Origin: Mariniflexile litorale
Lineage (GTDB): Bacteria > Bacteroidota > Bacteroidia > Flavobacteriales > Flavobacteriaceae
Direction of reading: 5' to 3'
Length of the DNA: 64,000 nucleotides
Assembly: GCF_031128465.2 (NCBI RefSeq)
Contig: NZ_CP155618.1
Coordinates: 2,427,501 to 2,491,500, forward strand
The position numbers and the translations under genes are program-made. Positions 18,934 to 27,944 of this stretch are shown piece after piece. Within the stretch, counting starts at the first letter, position 1; every line of letters begins with the position of its first letter. Under the pieces are notes generated by a model that was given only the letters and a program-made list of their open reading frames with translations, ran no database searches and was not told the DNA's origin.

Positions 18934-21720
18934 TTGAATAGAATTTTATGCTTCGTTTTAATAATTTTTTCTCTAACGAAAGTTGAAGCTCAATGTAACG
19001 TAGTTGAAACCATAACTGTTTGTGATATGACCGTTATTGATGGAGATAATGATGGCAAACTAGACGGCATTATTAATTTATATGAAGAATACAATGCGCT
19101 TCCTGGAGTTACACCTATTTCCACCACCACAGGAACATGGTTTGATCCAAATTTTAATTTCGCGCTGGATGAATCAACAGGAGATTTGTATTTGTGGGAT
19201 TTAGATTATGCTTCAAAATCACTTACAGATTATCAATTTCAACTTATTGATACGAGCTCTTCATGTCCAGATGGAATATTAGTCACTGTAAATTTGATTT
19301 TAGGAGCTTTTAAAGGTTATGCTAGACCTGTTTTGAATATTCAAGATGTGAATTTAGAAGTCTGTGATATTGGTTCTACACCTAAAAGCACCTGTTTTAT
19401 TTTGCCGGATGTCGACCTTTTTCAAGCTTTAGAATCTGTACCAAGCCCTCACTTAAATGGGGAATGGATTTATGAAGGCAGTAGTCCTAACTTTGTTAGT
19501 TTATTGGGGTCAAAATTTACAGTTACAATTCCTTACAGCTCAGGGCCTCCTTTAGTAGATCAAGAGACTTTCGAATTAACGTATAGGATAAGTGGCATGT
19601 CACCTTGTGATGTTACTTTGCAAGAAACTACGGTTAATATTTCTGTAACAAGACAAGTGTTTTCTGGATATGGACAGGCTACGCGTATTTGTGAATTGGA
19701 TATATTGAATGGAAATTATAACGCCAATATTAATTTAAGAGATGATGCCTTTTTGTTGCAAGAAGATACAGAAGGGGTTTGGGCAACAGATCCTTACGGT
19801 GAAATAACGTCGCCGAATGATTCTAACATAAATATTAATGATATATATCAGAAAATAATAAATGATAATGGAGTTAGGTTTGGCTGTGCTGAGTTAGAAT
19901 TTACCTATTCAGTAAAACAACGTTCAGGGGTATGCAGTGATGCAGAATCAAAAGTGTTATTTAAAATATATGAATATTTAAGGCCTTTCGAGCAAAATGA
20001 CGATGTACTTGAATTTTGCGAAGATGACCCAACAGGACCTACTAGTATAAATTTATATGATCAATTAGAGTTTACGACAGAAGCAGGTGTTTTATTTGAT
20101 TATTATAATAATAATTTCACTAATTGGAGTCTTGTTTCTGGGCCTTCAAATTTAGGTTTGATTTCTAGTGGTGATTTGGGCTATTCAGCATCAGGAACTA
20201 TTAATTTACAAAATGCACCCCCTGGTAATTATGTGTTTGAATATGAAGTGTCACCTGGAATTAATTGTCCCAGTGATGGTTTTCTCGCATTTACTTCTGC
20301 ACCCAATTCATGTGCTCCGGTAATGAATAACTATGGTTTTTGTGATTCGGAATCAGCTCGAGTCGTTTTAACAATACATCCTAAGCTATATGCGGGTGAA
20401 GATACTGCTGATTTAGAGTTTTGCGAAACAGCCCCCACCATAGCAAGTCCACTCGATTTATTTACGCTATTAACAACCAATGGTGTTGATGATCCCATTT
20501 ACAAAGGACCATTGGGTAATTGGGTTGATCTTGCAACAGGAAACAGTATTTCAAACCCAATAACCCTACCTCAAGTAAATGGTCAACAAACATTTAATTA
20601 CTTGTATAGAACTATAACTTCAAATGATTGTGTAGATACTGCTAATTTATCTTTTACAGTCTTTGAAGCATATCAATCAGGTATAAGTACAGCAGTTGAT
20701 ATTTGCAGTAGTAGTTCCGTATTAAACTTATTTGGTAGCTTAGGAGGAAATCCAAGTACTACCGGAACTTGGTCTGGTCCAAATGGTTATACAACAACAA
20801 ATCATAATGCGATGTTTGACCCTGCGTCTTCTGATGCTGGTGTTTACACCTATACAGTTCCAAATAATCTTAATGGATTTGGAGATATTATGTGTCCAGG
20901 TAATTCGTCAACAGTTACAGTAACACTACATCAAAGCCCGAATGCTGGAAATGGTGGTTTATATGTTGCGTGTCGATCAGACCAACAAATAGATTTAGTC
21001 GATTATTTAGATGCTACAGCAGATTCTGGCGGTACTTTTATAGATTTAAATAGTACAAATGCCCTTACAGGGAGCTTGTTAGATGTATCTCAATTAGTGT
21101 CAGGTACCTATGATTTTCGATATGAACTACAAGGACATAGCTCTTGTAGTTTAAGTACGGCTATAATTTCAATAATGGTAGAAGAGGTTTCTGTTCCAAC
21201 CGTAACCAATCAAACATTTTGTGCTAGTGAGGGAGCCACCATTTCAGATCTTCAAGTAAGCAACGGTATTGATTATAATTGGTATGAAACGGCAACATCT
21301 ACAGATGTGTTGTCGTTTGGAACGGCCTTAATTAATGGCGAGGATTATTATGTGTCTGCACTAGATGCCAATAGTTGTGAATCTCCCAGAGTTCAAATAA
21401 CAGTAACAATGTTGCCTTTAAGTCATATAAGTTGCGATAGTTGTATAAAAGATGGGATTTCTGTTAATGGTGATGGTGAAAATGATGACTTTGATTTATG
21501 TGGTTTGCCAATAACATTTCCAAATTTCGAATTAAATATTTATAACAGATACGGAACTGTTGTTTACAAAGGAAATAAAAACACACCACTTTTTGAGGGT
21601 ACATCCAACGTCTCATTAACCATTGGAAATAAATTACCATCGGGCGTTTATTTTTATGTGTTCGACCCAAAGGATGGAGTCACCGCTTCTTTTCAAGGCA
21701 ATTTTTATTTAAGCAGATAA
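18934..21720 (+). CDS. Large secreted protein with T9SS type B (gliding-type) sorting domain
   Basis: A 928-residue protein starting at TTG (no in-frame ATG precedes the signal peptide). Residues 1-19 form a signal peptide ending KVEA|QC. The body has repeated Cys-containing Ig/beta-sandwich-like units, each opening with phrases such as LEVCDIGS, RICELDI, LEFCEDD, LEFCETA, DICSSSS and TFCASEG. The last 90 residues carry the type B C-terminal domain (GISVNGDGENDDFDLCGL, LNIYNRYGTVVYKG, LPSGVYFYVF), which directs export by the T9SS. It is followed by a PorP/SprF gene and an OmpA-family gene, as seen for the adhesin SprB and its partner SprF. Likely a surface adhesin or filament component; the ligand is unknown. 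Confidence 0.85.
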   Translation: MNRILCFVLIIFSLTKVEAQCNVVETITVCDMTVIDGDNDGKLDGIINLYEEYNALPGVTPISTTTGTWFDPNFNFALDESTGDLYLWDLDYASKSLTDYQFQLIDTSSSCPDGILVTVNLILGAFKGYARPVLNIQDVNLEVCDIGSTPKSTCFILPDVDLFQALESVPSPHLNGEWIYEGSSPNFVSLLGSKFTVTIPYSSGPPLVDQETFELTYRISGMSPCDVTLQETTVNISVTRQVFSGYGQATRICELDILNGNYNANINLRDDAFLLQEDTEGVWATDPYGEITSPNDSNININDIYQKIINDNGVRFGCAELEFTYSVKQRSGVCSDAESKVLFKIYEYLRPFEQNDDVLEFCEDDPTGPTSINLYDQLEFTTEAGVLFDYYNNNFTNWSLVSGPSNLGLISSGDLGYSASGTINLQNAPPGNYVFEYEVSPGINCPSDGFLAFTSAPNSCAPVMNNYGFCDSESARVVLTIHPKLYAGEDTADLEFCETAPTIASPLDLFTLLTTNGVDDPIYKGPLGNWVDLATGNSISNPITLPQVNGQQTFNYLYRTITSNDCVDTANLSFTVFEAYQSGISTAVDICSSSSVLNLFGSLGGNPSTTGTWSGPNGYTTTNHNAMFDPASSDAGVYTYTVPNNLNGFGDIMCPGNSSTVTVTLHQSPNAGNGGLYVACRSDQQIDLVDYLDATADSGGTFIDLNSTNALTGSLLDVSQLVSGTYDFRYELQGHSSCSLSTAIISIMVEEVSVPTVTNQTFCASEGATISDLQVSNGIDYNWYETATSTDVLSFGTALINGEDYYVSALDANSCESPRVQITVTMLPLSHISCDSCIKDGISVNGDGENDDFDLCGLPITFPNFELNIYNRYGTVVYKGNKNTPLFEGTSNVSLTIGNKLPSGVYFYVFDPKDGVTASFQGNFYLSR

Positions 21721-21735
21721 CAAGTCGTTTATAGA

Positions 21736-22647
21736 ATGAAAATTAAAATATTTGTAGTATTTATAACTTGTGGTTTATTTGCATACGCCCAGCAAGAACC
21801 CCATTATACCCAATACATGTATAACATGAGTATGGTAAATGCTGGCTATATGATGAACGAGCCTGGAATTGTTCAAGTAGGTAGTTTGTATCGTACCCAA
21901 TGGGTTGGAATAGATGGAGCACCAAAAACGGCTAACCTGTTTGCGAACATTCCTTTAAGTGAAAAAATAGAGCTAGGTGTAAATTATTTAAATGACAATA
22001 TAGGCGGTAATATCAATCTTAGTGAAAATGTGTTTAATTTAAATGCAGCCTACAAAATCAATCTTAAAAACGATTTGAATCTATCCTTTGGAATCAAAAT
22101 GGGATTTGATCATTTAAATTTTAGCAGTTTAGGAAGTAACGTGAGTGCAGATCCTCTGTTCCAAAATTCAAATAAAACGGTTGTAAACATTGGAGCTGGG
22201 GTCTTTTTGTTTCATGAGAAATATTATGTTGGACTGTCATCTCCCAATCTTATTCCGAGCGATTTTGATATAAATAGTGATGTCTTATACGAAGAGGCAT
22301 CACATGCATTTTTAATAGGAGGTTACGTATTTGACATCAACAGTGAATTTAAACTAAAACCATCAACAGTCGTGAAGTATGTTGGGGGATCGCCTCTATC
22401 GTTTGATCTGTCTGCCAATATGCTTTATATGAATAGGTTTGAATTGGGCGTATCTTATCGATATGAAGATGCTGTTGCAGGGTTGATGGGTATTCATATT
22501 ACACCAAATTTAAAAGTGGGATACGCTTATGATTTTAATACCAGTAAATTAAAAACGTATAATAATGGAAGTCATGAATTTATAGTGCTCTATAAGTTTG
22601 ATGTATTAGGTTTGAGTAAAAAATATTCATCTCCAAGATTTTACTAA
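21736..22647 (+). CDS. PorP/SprF family type IX secretion system membrane protein
   Basis: A 303-residue outer-membrane protein with a signal peptide (YA|QQEPHYTQYMYNMS) and the opening motif QEPHYTQYMYNMSMVNAGYM that marks the PorP/SprF family. The remainder alternates strand-like segments of a small barrel. SprF is needed for surface display of SprB in F. johnsoniae, and type B cargo genes are typically followed by such a gene, as here (15 bases after the 928-residue protein). The natural inference is that it helps export that cargo specifically. Confidence 0.92.
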   Translation: MKIKIFVVFITCGLFAYAQQEPHYTQYMYNMSMVNAGYMMNEPGIVQVGSLYRTQWVGIDGAPKTANLFANIPLSEKIELGVNYLNDNIGGNINLSENVFNLNAAYKINLKNDLNLSFGIKMGFDHLNFSSLGSNVSADPLFQNSNKTVVNIGAGVFLFHEKYYVGLSSPNLIPSDFDINSDVLYEEASHAFLIGGYVFDINSEFKLKPSTVVKYVGGSPLSFDLSANMLYMNRFELGVSYRYEDAVAGLMGIHITPNLKVGYAYDFNTSKLKTYNNGSHEFIVLYKFDVLGLSKKYSSPRFY

Positions 22648-22649
22648 TT

Positions 22650-24674
22650 ATGATGAAAAAAATAGCTTTTATTGTTATAGCGTTGTTTGCCATACAAATA
22701 TCTTTCGCTCAAAAGAAAACGATAGCAGATCGTTTTTTTGAAAAAGGCGATTATAAGAATGCTGCTAAGTATTATGAAGAAGAACTTGGAAAAGAACGTC
22801 ATAAAAAAGCTTTAGAAAACATAGCAATATCTTATTATAATATATTTGAATACCGTCTGGCATCACGCTATTTAAATCAACTAGTAAGTGGGAGGTACGG
22901 TGAAAAAGATAAAACGTACGATAACCAATATAACTTTAAACTGTATCAAGTATTATCGGCTTTGGGCGATTATGAAGCAGGTTTAGATTATTTTAAATTG
23001 TATAAAGAAAATATTTCTGAGGCGTTAAATAAACTTGAATCTATTGAAATTATAGAAGAATTCAAACTTAAAAATCCTGATTATAAAATCTCTAAAGTTC
23101 AGTTTAATTCGAATGCATCCGATTTTGGAGCTTTAAGATATAAAGACAGTGTTTATTTTACTTCCGATAGAGATAATAAGCAGTTTTTAAGAAAAACCTA
23201 TAAGTGGACACATCAATCTTTTTTAGATATTTATGTAACAAAAGTGAACGATAAAAATGATACAATTGGTCATGTATCACCTTTAACAAAAACGATAAAT
23301 TCTAAACTTCACGAAGGTAATTTCTGCTTTAGTAATGATGGTAACACACTATATGTTTCAAGAAGTAATTACACAAATGGAAAAAAAGAGTTCGATGAAA
23401 ATTCCAGTAACAACATTCATTTATATAGAAGTGAAAAAATAAATGGGAAATGGAGTGACATGGAAAAATTACCATTCAATAAAAACGGATTTTCCTATCA
23501 GCACCCTGCTTTGAGTCCAGATGGTAAGAAGCTCTATTTTTCATCGGATATGGAAGGGGGTTACGGAAGTTTCGACTTGTATTATGTTACTGTAAACGAC
23601 ATAGAGTATGGTAACCCGGTTAATTTAGGCAAGAACATAAATACAAGCAATAGGGAACATTTTCCCTTCATATCACAGGATGGGCATTTGTTTTTTGCAT
23701 CCAATGGACATTTGGGTTTAGGAATGTTGGATAATTTCGTATCTGAATTAGTAGATGGTGTTTTTGCTAACCCCATAAATTTAGGGGCACCAATTAATTC
23801 TCAATACGACGATTTTAACGTAAATTACTATAATACTACTGAAGGCTTCTTTTCTTCCAACAGAAATAAAAAGAGCGATGATATTTTTAAATTTAGTCAA
23901 ACTGGTGAAATTTTTATTCGAGAATATATTAATGCATTTGAAGTAAGAGATGCCGAAACGAAGCTATTTATTCCTAATACGAAAGTCGTGTTATTGGATA
24001 AAAAAGAAAACAAAATTTATAATAATACTTTAGATTCTATTGCCGCTTTTAATGCTAATTTAATAGCAGGTAATTATGAGTTAAAAGCAAGTAATGAAGC
24101 TTATTATAAAGGTGAATTGCAGGTTAAGGTTTTAGAAGCACAAGATCAAACACATATTTTGTATTTAAGAAAGCTTCCACCACCACCGCCAATCGACCCG
24201 ATAGATATTATTATAGAAGAAAAAAATATTGATAAAAAGTTAAAGGAGGAAGATCCCAAACGTTTTGAACTACTTACAGATACTGAAGGGCCACCTGTTG
24301 TTGAGAAAGATGGGAAATTATTTTTTCAGTTAGAGCCTATATATTTTGATTTTGATATGTGGAATATTAGAGCAGACTCGAAAAAAATATTAGATGCTTT
24401 AGCAGCTAAATTAGAGCGATACCCCAATATTTACTTAAAAATAAGTTCACATACCGATAGTAGGGGTACCGTGCGTTACAATCAAATATTATCTGAAAGA
24501 CGTGCAGAATCCACAAGAAATTATTTAGCCTTAGAAGGCTTTATTAATGCAAGACGGATGAAATTTGAAGGTTTTGGTGAATTATCACCTATCATACCAT
24601 GCCCTATGTTAGATTGTACTGATGAAGAACACCAGTTAAATAGGCGCAGTGAATTCGAGATTGTGGAATATTAG
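22650..24674 (+). CDS. OmpA-family protein with TPR and PD40 repeats
   Basis: A 674-residue protein. A signal peptide (about 1-20, SFA|QK) is followed by TPR-like helices (about 25-130), beta-propeller WD40-like/PD40 repeats (about 150-410; ALSPDGKKLYFSSD, ISQDGHLFFASN), a carboxypeptidase-regulatory-like beta domain (about 430-505), a Pro-rich linker, and a C-terminal OmpA peptidoglycan-binding domain (about 555-674; ISSHTDSRGTVRYNQILSERRAES). This architecture resembles PorE and the OmpA proteins found behind PorP/SprF genes. It starts 2 bases after the PorP/SprF stop and probably anchors the secretion or adhesin complex to murein. Confidence 0.9.
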   Translation: MMKKIAFIVIALFAIQISFAQKKTIADRFFEKGDYKNAAKYYEEELGKERHKKALENIAISYYNIFEYRLASRYLNQLVSGRYGEKDKTYDNQYNFKLYQVLSALGDYEAGLDYFKLYKENISEALNKLESIEIIEEFKLKNPDYKISKVQFNSNASDFGALRYKDSVYFTSDRDNKQFLRKTYKWTHQSFLDIYVTKVNDKNDTIGHVSPLTKTINSKLHEGNFCFSNDGNTLYVSRSNYTNGKKEFDENSSNNIHLYRSEKINGKWSDMEKLPFNKNGFSYQHPALSPDGKKLYFSSDMEGGYGSFDLYYVTVNDIEYGNPVNLGKNINTSNREHFPFISQDGHLFFASNGHLGLGMLDNFVSELVDGVFANPINLGAPINSQYDDFNVNYYNTTEGFFSSNRNKKSDDIFKFSQTGEIFIREYINAFEVRDAETKLFIPNTKVVLLDKKENKIYNNTLDSIAAFNANLIAGNYELKASNEAYYKGELQVKVLEAQDQTHILYLRKLPPPPPIDPIDIIIEEKNIDKKLKEEDPKRFELLTDTEGPPVVEKDGKLFFQLEPIYFDFDMWNIRADSKKILDALAAKLERYPNIYLKISSHTDSRGTVRYNQILSERRAESTRNYLALEGFINARRMKFEGFGELSPIIPCPMLDCTDEEHQLNRRSEFEIVEY

Positions 24675-24689
24675 TTTAAATTATTTTTT

Positions 24690-25343
24690 ATGAGTAAATA
24701 CAAATGCATAATTTTCGATTGCGATGGTGTACTGGTTGATAGTGAACCTATAAGTATTCAAATATTAGTAGATATGGCAAATGGCTATGGTGCGAATATT
24801 GATTTGGCTTACGGAATGAAGCATTTTAAAGGTAGTTTTTTTGATGCCTGTAAAAATAAAATTGCTCAATTAACGAACAGACCCATACCCGATTCTTTTC
24901 AAGAAGATTACAGAAAGCAAAGTTTTGAAGCTTTTAAAAAAAACATGCAACCTGTTAAAGGTGTAAAAAACGTGTTGACTAATTTAAATCTACCTTTTTG
25001 TGTTGCTTCCAGTGGACCCGAAGATAAAATCAGGCTTAATTTAGGATTAGCGGGTTTGTTGCCCTATTTCGAAAACAAAATTTTTAGTTGTTATACCATT
25101 AATAAATGGAAACCCGACCCAGCCGTGTTTTTATGGGCTGCCGAAACCATGGGTTTTAAACCTAACGAATGTTTGGTAATAGAAGATAGCTTATCGGGTG
25201 TTAGAGCGGCAAATGCAGGTGGTTTTGATGTATTCGGTTTTACGGCACATGATTATAATGATGAGCTTAAAAATGAAGCTACTAAAACGTTTGATAGTAT
25301 GGATGGACTTTTGGAGATGATTTACGTGTCATCATACACCTAA
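24690..25343 (+). CDS. HAD superfamily hydrolase, beta-phosphoglucomutase/sugar-phosphatase-like
   Basis: A 217-residue HAD subfamily IA protein. Motif I FDCDGVLVDSE (nucleophile Asp10, acid Asp12), motif II VASSGPE, motif III Lys in KWKPDPAVF and motif IV VIEDSLSGVRAA are all present. It probably dephosphorylates a sugar phosphate or related metabolite in the cytoplasm; the substrate cannot be read from sequence. It sits just upstream of the IS200-like element. Confidence 0.88.
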   Translation: MSKYKCIIFDCDGVLVDSEPISIQILVDMANGYGANIDLAYGMKHFKGSFFDACKNKIAQLTNRPIPDSFQEDYRKQSFEAFKKNMQPVKGVKNVLTNLNLPFCVASSGPEDKIRLNLGLAGLLPYFENKIFSCYTINKWKPDPAVFLWAAETMGFKPNECLVIEDSLSGVRAANAGGFDVFGFTAHDYNDELKNEATKTFDSMDGLLEMIYVSSYT

Positions 25344-25389
25344 AAGCAATATTCGTTTTTCTTTTATTATCAAGTTAAAGGTTAAAACC

Positions 25390-25406
25390 CTGCAATTTCA
25401 TTGCAG
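25390..25406. repeat. Left-end subterminal hairpin of the IS200-like element
   Basis: Perfect stem CTGCAAT / ATTGCAG with loop TTC. Such hairpins are recognised by the Y1 transposase. Confidence 0.75.
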
Positions 25407-25442
25407 TTACTTTAGTTTCTATAAATGTTTTAGTTTTGTTGT

Positions 25443-25877
25443 ATGTCAAACTACCGCAAGAATTCACATTCGATAAGTAATTTAAGTTGTCATTTAGTTT
25501 GGGCAACAAAATATCGTTATTCGGTTTTACAGGGAGATATTCAAAATCGCTGTCGAGATTTGTTGATACAGATATGTAATTCTGAGGATGTCCATATTTT
25601 AAAGGGTGTTGTGAGCAAAGACCATATTCATATGCACGTTGAGTACCCACCATCATTGAGTGTAAGTGTTTTGGTAAAGAAATTAAAAGGTCGTTCCTCT
25701 CGTCTTTTACAACAAGAGTTTCCAAAGTTAAATAAACAGTATTGGGGTCGTCATTTTTGGGCTGTTGGATATGGAGTATGGAGTACAGGCCAAATAACAG
25801 ATGAGATGGTTCAAGAATATCTTGAGCATCACAAGGATAAGCCCAATACGGAAAAAGGCAACTGGATATTAGAGTAA
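25443..25877 (+). CDS. tnpA: IS200/IS605 family Y1 transposase TnpA
   Basis: A 144-residue HUH transposase. The metal-binding His pair is H63-M-H65 in DHIHMHVEYP, and the nucleophile Tyr126 is in VQEYLEHH. The opening LSCHLVWATKYRYSVL and the stretch SRLLQQEFP are family hallmarks. Length is normal and the motifs are intact, so the enzyme may be active. A -7-like box (TAGTTTTG, 25431-25438) ends only 4 bases before the ATG, suggesting a leaderless or nearly leaderless message. Confidence 0.95.
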   Translation: MSNYRKNSHSISNLSCHLVWATKYRYSVLQGDIQNRCRDLLIQICNSEDVHILKGVVSKDHIHMHVEYPPSLSVSVLVKKLKGRSSRLLQQEFPKLNKQYWGRHFWAVGYGVWSTGQITDEMVQEYLEHHKDKPNTEKGNWILE

Positions 25878-25884
25878 TGATAAG

Positions 25885-25901
25885 AAAGAATTTCATTCTT
25901 T
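25885..25901 (+). terminator. Small hairpin after tnpA
   Basis: Perfect stem AAAGAAT / ATTCTTT with loop TTC, 8 bases after the tnpA stop. It lacks a long T run, so it may be a weak terminator or a transposase recognition structure. Confidence 0.5.
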
Positions 25902-25909
25902 TGCTTAAA

Positions 25910-25932
25910 ACTATGGACTTCCAGTCCATAGT
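25910..25932. repeat. Right-end subterminal hairpin of the IS200-like element
   Basis: Perfect stem ACTATGGACT / AGTCCATAGT with loop TTC, the right-end counterpart of the hairpin at 25390-25406. Confidence 0.75.
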
Positions 25933-26063
25933 GGTTTATTCATCATTAAGATTAGGTCTAATATTACTAGTAATAAATTTTATCAACGTTAAACGGCTTT
26001 AGATTATTCTTCTTATAAAATCAATTCTTTCTACTTTAAAGAATTCCATGTATTTTTGTATTA

Positions 26064-26675
26064 ATGCAAAACAAACTTCAAAATTTTATTTCGCTCCAAG
26101 CGGTGCCTCAAGTATTAAAACTTTTGGAACATGACAATTTGTTGGTAAAAATAAAAAACGAACGTAAAACCCGACATGGTGATTATATGCGTTTGCCAAA
26201 CGGAAAGCATCAAATAACTATCAATTCTAATCTAAATGAATACCGATTTTTAATCACTTTAATTCATGAAGTTGCTCACTTTGAAGCGTACAATAAGTAT
26301 GGGCGATTTATAAAACCGCATGGCATAGAATGGAAAAAAACCTTTCAACATTTAATGTTGCCATTTTTAAATCCTGAAATTTTTCCCATAGCATTGTTAC
26401 CGCTTTTAGCCAAACATTTTAAGAACCCCAAAGCCTCTAGTGATAGCGATAGTATCTTAGCATTAGCGTTAAAACAATTTGACGAACCCAATAATAAAAC
26501 CTTTGTTTTTGAAGTACCTTTAGGACAAACCTTTAAATTATATAATGGTAAAATATACAAAATGGGTGAAAAACGAACCAAACGATTTGAATGTGTTGAG
26601 GTTAAAACAGGAAGATTGTATCTTTTTAACCCCAATGCAGAGGTAGAACTAATTCCTGCGAAAGCAGCTGTCTAA
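26064..26675 (+). CDS. SprT-like zinc-metalloprotease-fold protein
   Basis: A 203-residue SprT-domain protein. The zinc motif HEVAH lies at residues 68-72 and is followed by HGIEWKKTFQHLM, as in SprT/Spartan. The family includes eukaryotic Spartan, which digests DNA-protein crosslinks; the bacterial role is not established. The C-terminal quarter (KMGEKRTKRFECVEVKTGRLYLFNPNAEVELI) resembles the small beta domain seen in bacterial SprT. A -7-like box (TATTTTTG, 26051-26058) ends 5 bases before the ATG. Confidence 0.85.
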   Translation: MQNKLQNFISLQAVPQVLKLLEHDNLLVKIKNERKTRHGDYMRLPNGKHQITINSNLNEYRFLITLIHEVAHFEAYNKYGRFIKPHGIEWKKTFQHLMLPFLNPEIFPIALLPLLAKHFKNPKASSDSDSILALALKQFDEPNNKTFVFEVPLGQTFKLYNGKIYKMGEKRTKRFECVEVKTGRLYLFNPNAEVELIPAKAAV

Positions 26676-26774
26676 CAGATGATTATTTGGATTTTAATTT
26701 AAAAATTCGTGTATTAGTAGTAAAACAGTAAGAAATAAAAAAATAAGCTCCTCCTTGGAGACAATATTAAAAAT

Positions 26775-27857
26775 ATGAAAAATAAAAATTATTATGCCAT
26801 ATTAATGGCAGGTGGCGTGGGTTCACGTTTTTGGCCAGTAAGCACAGAAGCATTTCCAAAGCAGTTTCATGATATGCTAGGAACTGGAGATACACTTTTG
26901 CAGAAAACCTTTCAAAGGTTATCACGTTTAATTCCTAAAGAGCATATTTTTATATTAACCAACGAGCGTTATAACGATTTGGTTTTAGAACAATTGCCAG
27001 AAGTTACACAGCGACAAGTAGTTTTAGAACCTGCTATGCGTAATACGGCGCCATGTATTTTGTATGCGTCATTAAAAATTCAAAAGGAAAACCCTGATGC
27101 TATTATGATAGTAGCACCAAGCGATCATTGGATTGAAGATGAAGCAATATTTACAAAAAATGTAGAACAAGCATTTGAGTTTTGTTCTAAAAACAATGCG
27201 TTAATGACGCTAGGTATTCAACCAACATTCCCAAATACAGGTTACGGGTATATTGAGTATGATAAAGCTTCCGCAGAAGACATAAAACCTGTGACTCAGT
27301 TTAGAGAAAAACCAGATTATGAAACGGCAAAGCAATTCATTGAACAAGGAAACTTTTTATGGAATGCTGGTATTTTTATGTGGAGTGTAAAAAGTGTGAT
27401 TGAAGCTTTTCAAAACAGTCAGCCTACTTTATATGCCCTTTTTGAAAATGGAAAAACGGTTTATAATACTGAATTAGAAGCCGATTTTATAAAGGAAAAT
27501 TATCCAAATGCAGAAAACGTTTCGGTAGATTATGCTATTATGGAAAGCTCTAAAAATGTGTATGTGATTGCAGCAGAATTCGATTGGAATGATTTAGGTA
27601 CTTGGGGTAGCTTATACGATAAATTAGATAAAGATAGTGTAGGAAATGCAGTGGTGAATGCTAAAACTTTGACCGAAGATGCTTCAGGCAATATGATTAG
27701 AACCAAAAAAGATAAAATTGTAGTGGTTGATGGTTTGCAAGATTATATTATAGTAGATAAAGAAGATGTGTTACTTATTTATCCCAAAACCAAAGAACAA
27801 GATATTAAAAAAGTACTTCAAAAGGTGAAAGATAAATTCGGCAAGCATCTTGGGTAA
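26775..27857 (+). CDS. manC: Mannose-1-phosphate guanylyltransferase
   Basis: A 360-residue nucleotidyltransferase. The opening ILMAGGVGSRFWPVST...FPKQF is the GTP-binding signature, VAPSDHWI a conserved active-site stretch, and FREKPDYETAKQF matches the family. It makes GDP-mannose from mannose-1-phosphate and GTP for surface glycans. It is the single-domain form and lacks the mannose-6-phosphate isomerase domain of longer ManC/AlgA enzymes. The genes around it are not glycan genes, so it seems to serve the whole cell. Confidence 0.93.
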   Translation: MKNKNYYAILMAGGVGSRFWPVSTEAFPKQFHDMLGTGDTLLQKTFQRLSRLIPKEHIFILTNERYNDLVLEQLPEVTQRQVVLEPAMRNTAPCILYASLKIQKENPDAIMIVAPSDHWIEDEAIFTKNVEQAFEFCSKNNALMTLGIQPTFPNTGYGYIEYDKASAEDIKPVTQFREKPDYETAKQFIEQGNFLWNAGIFMWSVKSVIEAFQNSQPTLYALFENGKTVYNTELEADFIKENYPNAENVSVDYAIMESSKNVYVIAAEFDWNDLGTWGSLYDKLDKDSVGNAVVNAKTLTEDASGNMIRTKKDKIVVVDGLQDYIIVDKEDVLLIYPKTKEQDIKKVLQKVKDKFGKHLG

Positions 27858-27944
27858 TTTTATGATTGATTTACAGTAATGGTTTTTAGTGAAAAAATAG
27901 GGGATTTATCTATATTCGTGTATTAGTGGCTAATTTTTAAAATA

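Larger units (their letters stand above)
25385..25936 (+). mobile_element. IS200/IS605-family insertion element (tnpA only)
   Basis: A single Y1 transposase gene flanked by hairpins near both ends (left 25390-25406, right 25910-25932), without inverted terminal repeats or an obvious target duplication, as expected for IS200-type elements that move as single-stranded DNA. There is no tnpB or omega-RNA region. It lies between the HAD gene and the sprT-like gene and breaks neither. The outer boundaries given are approximate, because the cleavage sites cannot be fixed without an empty-site comparison. Confidence 0.8.

Noticed and set aside
25375-25929. A 184-residue open frame on the minus strand across the whole IS200-like element
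   Set aside because: It is the antisense of tnpA plus the end hairpins, with no family features; tnpA has all catalytic motifs on the plus strand.
26744-26763. A small hairpin (CTCC/GGAG) before manC as a riboswitch or attenuator
   Set aside because: The stem is four base pairs, with no T run and no known riboswitch core.
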